This document shows, piece after piece, positions 6,988-14,678 of a DNA stretch of 23,002 nt; within the stretch, counting starts at the first letter, position 1, and the number at the start of each line of letters is the position of its first letter. The DNA is from Ancrocorticia sp039812645. GTDB lineage: Bacteria; Actinomycetota; Actinomycetes; Actinomycetales; Actinomycetaceae. The translations under genes and the position numbers were made by a program. The notes beneath the pieces are model-generated. The model did no database searches. It was given only the letters and a program-made list of their open reading frames with translations, and was not told the origin of the DNA. Location: positions 1-23,002 of the forward strand of contig JBDIAV010000048.1 of NCBI GenBank assembly GCA_039812645.1, given 5' to 3'.

Positions 6988-8871
6988 CTAGCCGTCCAGC
7001 GTCGAGAGGTCGCCTTCGTCCTGGCCGAGTGCTCGTGCACGCAGCACGCGGCGCATGATCTTTCCGGAGCGTGTCTTGGGTAGTAAATCAACAAACTCAA
7101 TGTCGTCCGGTTTGGCGATGGGCGAGAGGTGAGCGGCCACATGGGCGCGCAGTTCCTCGGCCAGTTCGCGGCTCCCCTTGTATCCTTCCTTCAACACCAC
7201 GTAAGCGTGGATGGCATTTCCCTTGATTTCGTGAGGCAGACCAATTGCCGCCGCTTCGGCGAGGGTCGGATGGGAGGCGAGTGCTGACTCCACTTCCGCG
7301 GTTCCCAAGCGATGACCGGATACCTTGATGACGTCGTCGGTCCTGCCGATCACCCAGAAATAGCCGTCCTCGTCCATCTTCGCGGAGTCACCGGTGGCGT
7401 ACTTGCCCGGGTACTGCTTCCAATAGGAGTCGAGGTAGCGCTGGTCGTCCTTGTAGAGGGTTCGCATCATCGCGGGCCAGGGCTTCGTGAGGACCAGGAA
7501 TCCCTCGGTACCCACGGGGACCTCGTTGCCCTTCTCGTCGACAATCTGCGCTGTCTGCCCAAAAACGGGCATACCTGCCGAACCGGGCTTCTGCGGCATT
7601 GCTGGGACGCCGGTGATCTGGAACATCCCGGTTTCTGTCTGCCACCAGGTGTCCATGATGGGGGCCTTGCCGCCGCCGACGACGTCGTAAAACCACTTCC
7701 ACGCCTCCGGATTGATCGGCTCACCGACGGTCCCGAGTAGACGGAGAGAGGAGAGGTCATGCCGGTTGACCCAGGCGTCGCCGAACCTCATGAGCGAACG
7801 GATCGCGGTGGGCGCCGTGTAGAACGTGGTGATCCCAAACTCTTCAACGAGAGACCACCAGCGGTCAGGGTGAGGGTAGGAGGGGCCACCCTCGAACATA
7901 AACGAGGTCGCCCCGTTGAGGAGCGGTCCATAGACGGCGTATGAATGGCCGGTGATCCACCCCGCGTCCGCAGTGCACCAGAAGCGGTCTTGATCGTGGA
8001 TGTCGAAGGTGTCGTGAAGGGTGGTGTACGTGCCCACCATGTAGCCGCCGTGCGTGTGCAATACAGCCTTTGGTTTACCCGTGGAACCGGAGGTGTAGAG
8101 GATGAAGAGCGGGTGCTCGGAATCGACCTGGACGGTCTCGCATTTGCCGCGCGCCACAGGCAGTGCCGTGAGATCGTGGTACCAGTGATCTCGCAACGGG
8201 TCCATGTTTACTTCGGAACCGGTGCGCTTGACCACCAGCACGTTCTCCACTGTCGGTGAGAAATGGATAGCCTCGTCAACGATGTTTTTCAGCGGGAACA
8301 CCGCTCCGTTGATCCACGACCCGTCAGCGGTGATGACAACTCGAGACTCCGAATCGTCGATGCGGGCCGATAGGGCATCGGCGGAGAAGCCTGCGAAGAT
8401 GACCGAGTGCACCGCGCCGAGCTTGGCACAGGCAAGCATGGCAAAGACAACCTCGGGAATACGCGGCAGATAGATGGTGACGCGGTCGCCCTTGCGTACA
8501 CCGAGAGCCTTGAGAACATTGGCCATCGTGGTTACTTCTCGCTCGAGCGAGAAGTAACTGAAGGTTCGGGTTTCTTTGCCATCCTCCGAATGCCAAATGA
8601 GGGCAAGTTTGTTCTTCCTGGGGCCTGAGATGTGCCGGTCGACGGCATTGGTGACGATGTTGGTTTCGCCCCCGGTAAACCACTGATAGAAGGGAGCATT
8701 GGAATCGTCGAGGACCTTGTCCCAGGGTTTTGACCAGGTGAGTTCTTTCGCTCGGCCATCCCAGTACGCGAGGTGGTCACTGGCGGCGGAGTCCATAAGC
8801 CCCCGCCAGTCTTTGATCCACGCTTCGTCCACCACTTCTTGGCTGGGTGAGTAGATCTGTTGGTTCGTCAT
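6988..8871 (-). CDS. acsA: Acetyl-CoA synthetase (AMP-forming)
   Basis: This enzyme converts acetate, ATP and CoA to acetyl-CoA, AMP and pyrophosphate in the cytoplasm. Its 627 aa are close to the usual 640-650. Signatures are the ANL-superfamily P-loop LFILYTSGSTGKPKAV at about residue 255, YWVIGRTDDVIKVSGHRL-type hinge sequence (here DGYFWVIGRTDDVIKVSG) and the C-terminal SGKIMRR motif at about residue 605, whose lysine is the catalytic residue controlled by acetylation in this family. The ATG at 8869-8871 has GGAGGGG 6 bases upstream; the upstream extension to 8979 has no support. It is divergent from an acyltransferase-like membrane protein gene. Together with aceE it gives the cell two routes to acetyl-CoA. 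Confidence 0.97.
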   Translation of the reverse strand: MTNQQIYSPSQEVVDEAWIKDWRGLMDSAASDHLAYWDGRAKELTWSKPWDKVLDDSNAPFYQWFTGGETNIVTNAVDRHISGPRKNKLALIWHSEDGKETRTFSYFSLEREVTTMANVLKALGVRKGDRVTIYLPRIPEVVFAMLACAKLGAVHSVIFAGFSADALSARIDDSESRVVITADGSWINGAVFPLKNIVDEAIHFSPTVENVLVVKRTGSEVNMDPLRDHWYHDLTALPVARGKCETVQVDSEHPLFILYTSGSTGKPKAVLHTHGGYMVGTYTTLHDTFDIHDQDRFWCTADAGWITGHSYAVYGPLLNGATSFMFEGGPSYPHPDRWWSLVEEFGITTFYTAPTAIRSLMRFGDAWVNRHDLSSLRLLGTVGEPINPEAWKWFYDVVGGGKAPIMDTWWQTETGMFQITGVPAMPQKPGSAGMPVFGQTAQIVDEKGNEVPVGTEGFLVLTKPWPAMMRTLYKDDQRYLDSYWKQYPGKYATGDSAKMDEDGYFWVIGRTDDVIKVSGHRLGTAEVESALASHPTLAEAAAIGLPHEIKGNAIHAYVVLKEGYKGSRELAEELRAHVAAHLSPIAKPDDIEFVDLLPKTRSGKIMRRVLRARALGQDEGDLSTLDG

Positions 8872-9074
8872 ATGCGGTCCCCTCCGACTTCGTTGTCTGT
8901 CCACTATGAGTTGAGTTGTAGCAGCGATCACATGTGGGCCGTAAGAGAATCGGGAAAACATCCCACTCTGTGGGATCAAAGTCCCGTCTTCTTGACCGAC
9001 GTAGAGCCAGCTCTACCCGCCGACGATAGCCAGCCCTGATGTGCTGGCACCTTGCGGATGGAAGGGTAGAAGGT
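8872..9074. other. Divergent intergenic region acsA / membrane protein
   Basis: This is a 203-base region with both ribosome sites at its edges. It contains CACATGTG (about 8930-8937), a short palindrome, but no full CRP/GlxR-type site. I see no clear promoter pair. Confidence 0.3.
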
Positions 9075-10439
9075 ATGGATACCACCGCCACACAACTCGA
9101 TTCCTCGGGTCCGTCCTCTCACAACGACGACGGCGCCCTCTCGTCCAGTATCGACCCAAATCAGTACGAGCGGGATTCCGTCCACGACAGCAAGGAACGT
9201 TCGAAGGCCCGCTATATTGGCATCGATATCGCGCGCTTTTTGGCGATCGTGGGAATGATATCGGTGCATCTTGTGGCGATCCAGGTGAACTACCCTGATG
9301 TGTCGGCGTTCGAACTCCGGGCTGCACACCTCTCGGAAATGATTGCTGGCGGCACGTCCGCTGCCCTCTTCGCTGTGCTTGGGGGAGTAAGCACCGTATT
9401 TGCAACGAGGCGTTTGCTCGGACAGGGTCGTGTTGGTTCCGCGATGCTCGCCGTCGTCGTCCGCGGCCTGGTCCTCATCGTCATCGGACTTCTATTGGGT
9501 TTGATCCCCGGATCTATTGCGGTAGTACTGACCTACTACGGACTCTCCATGATTCTTGTTGCACCGCTGTTGACGGCACCCAACTGGTTGCTTGCGGGGC
9601 TCGCGGGGGTGCTCGCCGTCGTCGTTGGTCCGTTGAATGCGATGGTCCGCACCTCTCTGGGCATCGTCATGGACACCGGTGGAATGACGTTCGGTTCCTT
9701 GCTTGCTGATCCGGTGGCGTCGCTGCGTGGATTACTACTGACGGGCATCTATCCGGCGGCAACGTGGTGCGTCTACCTCATGGTGGGGGTGATGATTGGT
9801 CGATTCGTTGTGTCGGCCGACGCGCGAGACAGGTTGAAGAATGCGGCCGCAACTCTCACAGCGATTGGTACAGCTATGGCGATACTGGCGGGGCTCATCT
9901 CCGCGTACGTCTTCAGCCATCTTGACCAGTTCGGGTTTGTGGGTTTCCCCGGAATGACACCCGACGAACAGAATGCGCTGCTTCTTGGGTCGAGTTTTGG
10001 TGCGCCCGTTTCATCGGATCTGTGGGCACAGCTATTAGCGACTCCGCATTCGGGCTCCGTCATTGACGTGCTGTATACGGTGGGAAGCTCGCTCGCCATT
10101 ATTGGTCTCATGGTGCTGCTGTTTGATGTTGCGATGGTGGGACAGAGCAATCGAATGGTGGAGATTGTGCGGTGTGCAGGTGCTGCGCCGCTGACCATCT
10201 ACTCGCTTCACGTGATCGTGAGTGGAGTGCTTCTTCTTACAGCAATCCTTGGGATGCCGGAGTCGGGTGAGTTTGTCATTCCGTGGTGGGCGGCTGGAAC
10301 CAAAATCTTTGCGGTTCAAGTCCTCGGTGCGCTGATGATTGGCGCGGTTCTTGCGGTGATGAAACGTAAGGGTCCCCTGGAGGCGCTCATGTCTCGAATC
10401 GTGCGGCGTGCCGTGGAAAAGCCAGGTGGCGGGCAATAG
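9075..10439 (+). CDS. Polytopic membrane protein, DUF1624/HGSNAT-like acyltransferase family
   Basis: This is a 454-aa integral membrane protein with roughly ten hydrophobic helices. After a polar, disordered N-terminus of about 45 residues comes RYIGIDIARFLAIVGMISVH, the signature of the heparan-alpha-glucosaminide N-acetyltransferase-like (DUF1624) and DUF418 families, which are thought to move acyl groups onto sugars across the membrane. The C-terminal helix start RCAGAAPLTIYSLHVIVSG fits DUF418-like proteins. The ATG at 9075 is preceded by GGAAGGG at about 8 bases; the TTG/other starts upstream are less likely. The true substrate is unknown. It is convergent with the S8 peptidase gene, separated by a hairpin that overlaps its stop codon. 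Confidence 0.85.
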   Translation: MDTTATQLDSSGPSSHNDDGALSSSIDPNQYERDSVHDSKERSKARYIGIDIARFLAIVGMISVHLVAIQVNYPDVSAFELRAAHLSEMIAGGTSAALFAVLGGVSTVFATRRLLGQGRVGSAMLAVVVRGLVLIVIGLLLGLIPGSIAVVLTYYGLSMILVAPLLTAPNWLLAGLAGVLAVVVGPLNAMVRTSLGIVMDTGGMTFGSLLADPVASLRGLLLTGIYPAATWCVYLMVGVMIGRFVVSADARDRLKNAAATLTAIGTAMAILAGLISAYVFSHLDQFGFVGFPGMTPDEQNALLLGSSFGAPVSSDLWAQLLATPHSGSVIDVLYTVGSSLAIIGLMVLLFDVAMVGQSNRMVEIVRCAGAAPLTIYSLHVIVSGVLLLTAILGMPESGEFVIPWWAAGTKIFAVQVLGALMIGAVLAVMKRKGPLEALMSRIVRRAVEKPGGGQ

Positions 10440-10471
10440 TCATCGCAACATGCCGGATGCCATTGCCCGCC
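10428..10471. terminator. Hairpin between convergent genes (bidirectional terminator candidate)
   Basis: GGCGGGCAAT (10428-10437) pairs with ATTGCCCGCC (10462-10471), a 10-bp perfect stem with a 24-base loop in the 38-base gap between two convergent genes. The left arm runs into the end of the membrane-protein gene. There is no good T tract on either side, so efficiency is uncertain. Confidence 0.5.
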
Positions 10472-10477
10472 CCGTCA

Positions 10478-11701
10478 TCAGGTCTGAGGTGCGCGGACGA
10501 GTCCAGAGCCTACATCAAGCGGATCAATACTGCTGACGAGCGAGTCGAAGCTGGCCGAGCCGATGAGCTTGGACTGCAACGATAGGGGAGTTAACTGTCC
10601 GTTTAAGGCGAGTTTCTCAGCCCATAGGGCAGCAACTCCTGCGGCGTGAGGAGTCGCCATGCTGGTGCCGTTGAGGGATCGAAGACCTCCACCGGCTTTG
10701 GCGCTGATCACTCCCACTCCCGGTGCTACGACGGTCGCTCGTGTATTGGAGAAGGGTGCGATATCCAGATCGGCGGTAGCCTGAGCCACCGCGCCAACGG
10801 CCACGATGCCAACTGCTGAAGCCGGTGGTGCGACGTTGAGTTCGTAAGGTGGAGTGGCGTCGCGTGCACTCTCATTGCCACTGGCAGCGACGACGAGTGG
10901 CTGCCCAACGCCCGCCGCGAGAAACTGCGACAAGGTCTCGAAAAGTTTGACATTGGCTGCATAGTCGTAGAGAGCAATGGATGTTGCGACCTTCAGCGGA
11001 ACTCCTCGGGTACTGATTAACCACTCGACATATCCGGGGAAATCGATGCCTAGGGACATGGAAATGGCATGTGCGCCGTTATCCCTGGCCCAGATCATGG
11101 CCTCCGTCAGTAAGTCGCTGCTTCCTCCGTCGGGGCCCAAGACCTTGCCAATCACAGCGCGAGTAACTCCCGGGGCGACGCCGATGCGGGTGCCGTTCAC
11201 CTCGTGACCGAAGATCGTCCCAGCGCAGTGTGTACCGTGACCGTGATCGTCGTGAGCACTTCCGCTGGTTGTGAAGTCTTTGGTCACCAAATCGACGCCC
11301 GTGAAGGCCTCATGGTCGGCATCAATACCGGTATCGAGGACCGCTATGGTGATGCCAGCTCCCGTAAACGGTGACGTTGTTGCGCCCACCGCTTCGATTC
11401 CCCAGGTGGCCTGATTTTCGGAGGTGGCTCCTGGACCGTCGTCGTTGGACTGCTCTTGTCCACCAAGTTCGACGGGTTCAATCAGCTTCATTGGCATCAC
11501 CGGACTAAACCCCACGACAGTGGAATCGTTGATGAGAGTCTTCATCGTGTGTTTATTGACATGGTCGTCAATATCTATCTGGACGTCGGGAACGGCTTCG
11601 GGCATGGCGATCAGAGGGCTCTGGAAGTCTGCCTGCTGGCGAGTGGGTGCGCGAAGGATGATATATCGATCTGCAAGTAATTCGTAGGAATGAGTGGGCA
11701 T
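10478..11701 (-). CDS. Intracellular subtilisin-like serine peptidase (S8)
   Basis: This is a 407-aa subtilase with a complete predicted active site: Asp123 (AVLDTGID), His155 (HGHGTHCAG), oxyanion Asn276 (AASGNES) and Ser347 (NGTSMATPHAAG). The first about 100 residues form a separate N-terminal region (YELLADRYIILRAP, then acidic and Gly/Asn-rich linker EQSNDDGPGAT) that could act as an inhibitory prodomain. There is no signal peptide or membrane anchor, so it is predicted to be cytoplasmic. The ATG at 11699-11701 follows AGGGAGGA at 5 bases. It is divergent from the S8/sigma/CHAT operon across a 298-base region with several inverted repeats, which suggests but does not prove that it belongs to the same pathway. 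It is clearly a different subtilase subfamily from its neighbour (the Ser motif there is NGTSFSAP). Confidence 0.92.
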   Translation of the reverse strand: MPTHSYELLADRYIILRAPTRQQADFQSPLIAMPEAVPDVQIDIDDHVNKHTMKTLINDSTVVGFSPVMPMKLIEPVELGGQEQSNDDGPGATSENQATWGIEAVGATTSPFTGAGITIAVLDTGIDADHEAFTGVDLVTKDFTTSGSAHDDHGHGTHCAGTIFGHEVNGTRIGVAPGVTRAVIGKVLGPDGGSSDLLTEAMIWARDNGAHAISMSLGIDFPGYVEWLISTRGVPLKVATSIALYDYAANVKLFETLSQFLAAGVGQPLVVAASGNESARDATPPYELNVAPPASAVGIVAVGAVAQATADLDIAPFSNTRATVVAPGVGVISAKAGGGLRSLNGTSMATPHAAGVAALWAEKLALNGQLTPLSLQSKLIGSASFDSLVSSIDPLDVGSGLVRAPQT

Positions 11702-11999
11702 GGTTCCTCCCTGTGGTGGTCACCGGAGAATCTCTCCTTGCCTAGGTAGAGCGATATACGCCCGATTTAATACGTCCCACATGTCATGTATCAAACCAGC
11801 GACTCGTTGCTCCTTTTCTGCGTCATAACAGTTTGATACCCGTTTCGGGTGTCTCAATGCTGAGTCATCTGGGCAGCTGATCGCAGATGCCCACCTACTC
11901 GTGTGCTCCTGTGTTAACCCAAGAAACACGTTTGCCCAACCCATTCCCAATTCCCCAAGCGGTTAATACTATTAACCCAATTCCTTGAAGGAGACTCCC
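11702..11999. promoter_or_regulatory. Divergent regulatory region between the two S8 peptidase genes
   Basis: This is a 298-base, AT-richer stretch with several inverted repeats: GTATCAAAC (11788-11796) with GTTTGATAC (11831-11839); GATACCCGTTTCGGGTGTC (11835-11853), a near-perfect palindrome around TTT that overlaps the right arm of the first pair; and GGTTAATACTATTAACC (11961-11977), perfect, 22 bases before the rightward GTG start. The spacing suggests binding sites for one or more regulators. Which promoter elements are used cannot be told. Confidence 0.5.
11961..11977. promoter_or_regulatory. Perfect 17-bp palindrome upstream of the S8/sigma/CHAT operon
   Basis: GGTTAATACTATTAACC has 8-base perfect arms around a central C and ends 22 bases before the operon's GTG start. 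It contains TAATAC, so it may overlap the -10 region. A dimeric repressor site is the simplest reading. Confidence 0.5.
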
Positions 12000-13604
12000 G
12001 TGACAGATAACCCAGTAGCTTCAGATCGGGACTGGCGCCGTCGTCCCCCAACCTTCGCTGTTCCTGAGACCGCAGTACGCCGTCTCGCTCTCCGTCCCGT
12101 CCCCGCACCGGGAAAGAACAGCACTCCAACCCTCTACTCCGCCAACAGACTCATCGTTGCCGGTGTGGATCCGTCCAATTCGTCAACCGCTCTCGACGAA
12201 TTGCATGGTCTCGCGGCCAGGCTCAACATGGAAATGTCTGTCACGCTTCTCCACTCTCCTGAGTTCTTCGAGTTGCGCGGTAGGTTCAACGAAAGAGTCG
12301 ACACCACGATGCAATCACGCATTGATCTTTTTGCATTTGGTGATCGTTCGGAGCCGGATGCGTGGGAGCTTCTCAGCAGGGCTCGCGAAGAACGTCTAGA
12401 GATAGCTGATTCTCTTGCTCTCTCGCACGTACTTGTTGCGGCAGGCCTTCAGGGCGTCGGTTATGTCTCAGGTGTGGGATATGTGTCCGGGGTTGGATAT
12501 GTCTCGGGCGTGGGATATGTATCTGGAGTTGGCTACGTTTCGGGTGTCGGATATGTTTCTGGCGTGGGGTATGTCTCGGGTGTGGGAGACGCGGTTCCGG
12601 GCGCACCGAGCGGCCGGGTACCCGTTGCATGGCCAGGAAATGTGCCAGTTGCTACGCCGGATGCGTACAGCCCGACCGTGGTGATTCTCGACACCGGCCT
12701 CGGTGAGCATCCTTGGTTTGATGATCCGGCGACTGTGACCCGAGATCCGCATGTTCTTAACGATCCCATTGTTCTGGGGTTCGCGCCGGCTGAGAATCCG
12801 GAACTGACAGGGATCACCCTGGATCCTATTAACCAAGCACTCGATGCGATGGCCGGTCACGGTACATTCATCGCGGGAATTATCCGTGCGGCCTGTCCGT
12901 CAGCGCATCTCATCTCGGTTCCTGTCATGTATGGAGACGGCACGTGCGATGAGTCTGAGCTTATTGCTGCCTTGGAGAAGCTTTACGACCGTCATTTGCT
13001 TTCGCTCACTGGGAGGATCGAGGAACCTCCTCTCGACATCGTCAACATTTCGATGGGCTACTATCACGAGGATCCCCAGGGAGTGAGCAACACCGTCGGC
13101 CTTACATCAGCGCTGAACAAGCTTGCCGGCGCCGGTGTGACGATCGTGGCGAGTGCGGGTAACGGTGGGTCAGATGTTGAGTTCTGGCCCGCTGCTATGA
13201 GCCAGGCCTCGATGGCGCTGAATAGCGCGCCCATCGTCAGTGTAGGTTCGTGTGATCCCGGCTCTCATGTTGTCTCCCATTTTTCGAACACGGGTGACTG
13301 GGTCCGTGTCTATTGCCCTGGCGCGGGGATTGTGAGCACACTGCCGGTCACTTTTGATGGCTGCGCGCAGGCCGGTGTGCGGGCGCAACCGCAGAATGAT
13401 CCTGTCCGCGGCACAGTAGATATGGATGACTTCAGTGGTGGCTTTGGGATGTGGAATGGGACGTCGTTCTCCGCGCCGCTCTTCGTGGGTCGATTGGCTC
13501 AGAAGCTCGTCGAGAAGCCGACACTATCGCTGTCACCAGATGACAAAGCCGCGCAGGCCTGGGCGATAGTCGATGACCTCTGCCAGACACGAGGCCTGAA
13601 ATGA
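12000..13604 (+). CDS. Intracellular S8 peptidase with VGYVSG hexapeptide repeats
   Basis: This is a 534-aa subtilase with predicted Asp231 (VVILDTGLG), His287 (AGHGTFIAG), oxyanion Asn388 (SAGNGG) and Ser489 (NGTSFSAP). The about 150-residue N-terminal domain (YSANRLIVAGVDP, EPDAWELLSRAREERLEIADSLALSHVL) has no name known to me. It is joined to the protease by seven perfect VGYVSG hexapeptides (about residues 152-193) and a Pro-rich linker. No signal peptide is seen, so it is predicted to be cytosolic. The GTG at 12000-12002 was chosen because AAGGAG lies 7 bases upstream; the TTG at 11985 precedes that ribosome site. It is the first gene of a four-gene operon, and its stop overlaps the sigma-factor start (ATGA). 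Substrates are unknown. The repeat region could be a processing site or a self-association module; both are speculation. Confidence 0.9.
   Translation: MTDNPVASDRDWRRRPPTFAVPETAVRRLALRPVPAPGKNSTPTLYSANRLIVAGVDPSNSSTALDELHGLAARLNMEMSVTLLHSPEFFELRGRFNERVDTTMQSRIDLFAFGDRSEPDAWELLSRAREERLEIADSLALSHVLVAAGLQGVGYVSGVGYVSGVGYVSGVGYVSGVGYVSGVGYVSGVGYVSGVGDAVPGAPSGRVPVAWPGNVPVATPDAYSPTVVILDTGLGEHPWFDDPATVTRDPHVLNDPIVLGFAPAENPELTGITLDPINQALDAMAGHGTFIAGIIRAACPSAHLISVPVMYGDGTCDESELIAALEKLYDRHLLSLTGRIEEPPLDIVNISMGYYHEDPQGVSNTVGLTSALNKLAGAGVTIVASAGNGGSDVEFWPAAMSQASMALNSAPIVSVGSCDPGSHVVSHFSNTGDWVRVYCPGAGIVSTLPVTFDGCAQAGVRAQPQNDPVRGTVDMDDFSGGFGMWNGTSFSAPLFVGRLAQKLVEKPTLSLSPDDKAAQAWAIVDDLCQTRGLK
12453..12578 (+). 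repeat. Seven 18-bp coding repeats (VGYVSG hexapeptides)
   Basis: Seven in-frame 18-base units encode the same hexapeptide (G-V-G-Y-V-S in this register) without a single amino-acid change. No two units have the same DNA sequence: glycine, valine and serine codons vary throughout (for example GTC/GTG/GTT, TCA/TCC/TCG/TCT). The array is therefore old and selected at protein level, not a fresh slippage expansion. Confidence 0.95.
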
Positions 13605-14194
13605 GCACGGTGGAGCGGCCCGTAGATCTTGTGGACCTGGCCGCTACCGCCTTCGCTTCCTATCGAAATGGTGACTCCTCGAGAATGCCCGAGTTCGTCG
13701 AACGTGTGACGCCGGTCCTATGGCATGTGGCGCGTGGCCAGTCACTATCACGCACTGCGGCAGAGGACGTGGTACAGCAGACGTGGCTGCGCCTCATCGA
13801 GAATGCTCAGCGTATTAGTGATCCGCGTGGTGTGCTGAAGTGGCTGATGACTACCACTCGGAGAGAATCATGGCGCCTGGCCCAACGGGCTTCGCGCGAG
13901 AATGCTGTCCCCGATATCCCCGAACCCGCTACACCCGAAGCACAAAGCGTGGTGAACCAAGTCCTTGGCGCGGAGGAACATGCTGTTCTTTGGCGCCACG
14001 TCCGGGGCCTGTCCGAGCGCTGTCAGTACCTTCTTCGAGTTATCGCTTTTGCTGATAAACCCGATTACGCCGCGATTGCGGCTGCTCTGGGTATGCCGCT
14101 CGGAAGTATTGGCCCTACCCGTGGACGATGCTTGGCTAGTCTGCGTTCATCCCTGATGGCTGATCCAGCTTTTGAATATGGAGGTGCACGATGA
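13601..14194 (+). CDS. ECF-type sigma-70 family RNA polymerase sigma factor
   Basis: This is a 197-aa protein with sigma region 2 at about residues 25-95 (PEFVERVTPVLWHVARGQSL, AAEDVVQQTWLRLIENAQRI, GVLKWLMTTTRRESWR) and sigma region 4 at about 130-190 (LSERCQYLLRVIAFADKPDY, then AAIAAALGMPLGSIGPTRGR as the helix-turn-helix). Region 3 is absent, as in ECF sigma factors. It would direct RNA polymerase to its own promoter set, which may include this operon. Its ATG overlaps the peptidase stop by ATGA, and its own stop overlaps the next ATG the same way, so the genes are translationally coupled. No classical zinc anti-sigma factor lies beside it; the next small protein or the proteases may control it instead. 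Confidence 0.93.
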   Translation: MSTVERPVDLVDLAATAFASYRNGDSSRMPEFVERVTPVLWHVARGQSLSRTAAEDVVQQTWLRLIENAQRISDPRGVLKWLMTTTRRESWRLAQRASRENAVPDIPEPATPEAQSVVNQVLGAEEHAVLWRHVRGLSERCQYLLRVIAFADKPDYAAIAAALGMPLGSIGPTRGRCLASLRSSLMADPAFEYGGAR

Positions 14195-14676
14195 ACGATC
14201 TGGAAGACCTGGCACAAGGTCCGATGGACCAGAATGATATCGAGATTCTCGGGTCCCTCCGAGAGATGTGGGACGCCGTGGACCCGCTCCCGGAAGGGTT
14301 GACGGACCGCATTCAGTTTGCCATGAGTGTGGCTTCTCTCGAGGCGGAAGTGGCGCGGATTGTCGAGGAATCGGAGGCATTAGCTTCGGTGCGAAGTACG
14401 TATGAGCGCGCCACGTCGGTGACGTTTGAAACCAGCTCTGTCAGTGCCATGCTTGACATTGACGAGGTGGGTCCGGACACGGTGGATATCACCGGATGGG
14501 TTTCGGTGAAGCCCATGGAAGTGGAATTGCGGGAGAGCAGTCGGAGCAGGTTTACCCATACAGATGCCAACGGGCGTTTTGAGTTCGCTGGCATCACACG
14601 CGGTCTGGTACATCTCGTGTTACGGGCGAGCGAACCTGGTTCGCGGCCGATCATCACACCGGCTATTGAGCTCTAG
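14191..14676 (+). CDS. Small protein with transthyretin/carboxypeptidase-regulatory-like C-terminal domain
   Basis: This is a 161-aa soluble protein. The N-terminal half is helical and acidic (LREMWDAVDPLPEGLTDRIQ, FAMSVASLEAEVARIVEE), recalling proteins that follow sigma factors in other actinobacteria. The C-terminal half (about 75-161) looks like a small beta-sandwich of the carboxypeptidase-regulatory/transthyretin type: DITGWVSVKPMEVELRE, then TDANGRFEFAGITRGLVHLV and RPIITPAIEL. It lacks the HxxxCxxC zinc motif and any membrane segment of typical anti-sigma factors. It is coupled to the sigma gene by an ATGA overlap and lies 2 bases before the CHAT gene. Its position fits a sigma-binding inhibitor or protease substrate, but this is inferred only from gene order. 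Confidence 0.8.
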   Translation: MNDLEDLAQGPMDQNDIEILGSLREMWDAVDPLPEGLTDRIQFAMSVASLEAEVARIVEESEALASVRSTYERATSVTFETSSVSAMLDIDEVGPDTVDITGWVSVKPMEVELRESSRSRFTHTDANGRFEFAGITRGLVHLVLRASEPGSRPIITPAIEL

Positions 14677-14678
14677 CC

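Noticed and set aside
6629..6991. 120-aa plus-strand frame across the IS150-like remnant
   Set aside because: It overlaps the lipoprotein gene antisense and runs through the inverted repeat and tandem duplication; no family resemblance.
12453..12578. CRISPR-like array
   Set aside because: The units are contiguous with no spacers, are in frame and encode a perfect peptide repeat inside a protease gene.
13601..14676. Classical sigma / membrane anti-sigma pair
   Set aside because: The protein after the sigma factor has no membrane helix and no HxxxCxxC zinc motif, so the usual anti-sigma label is not supported.
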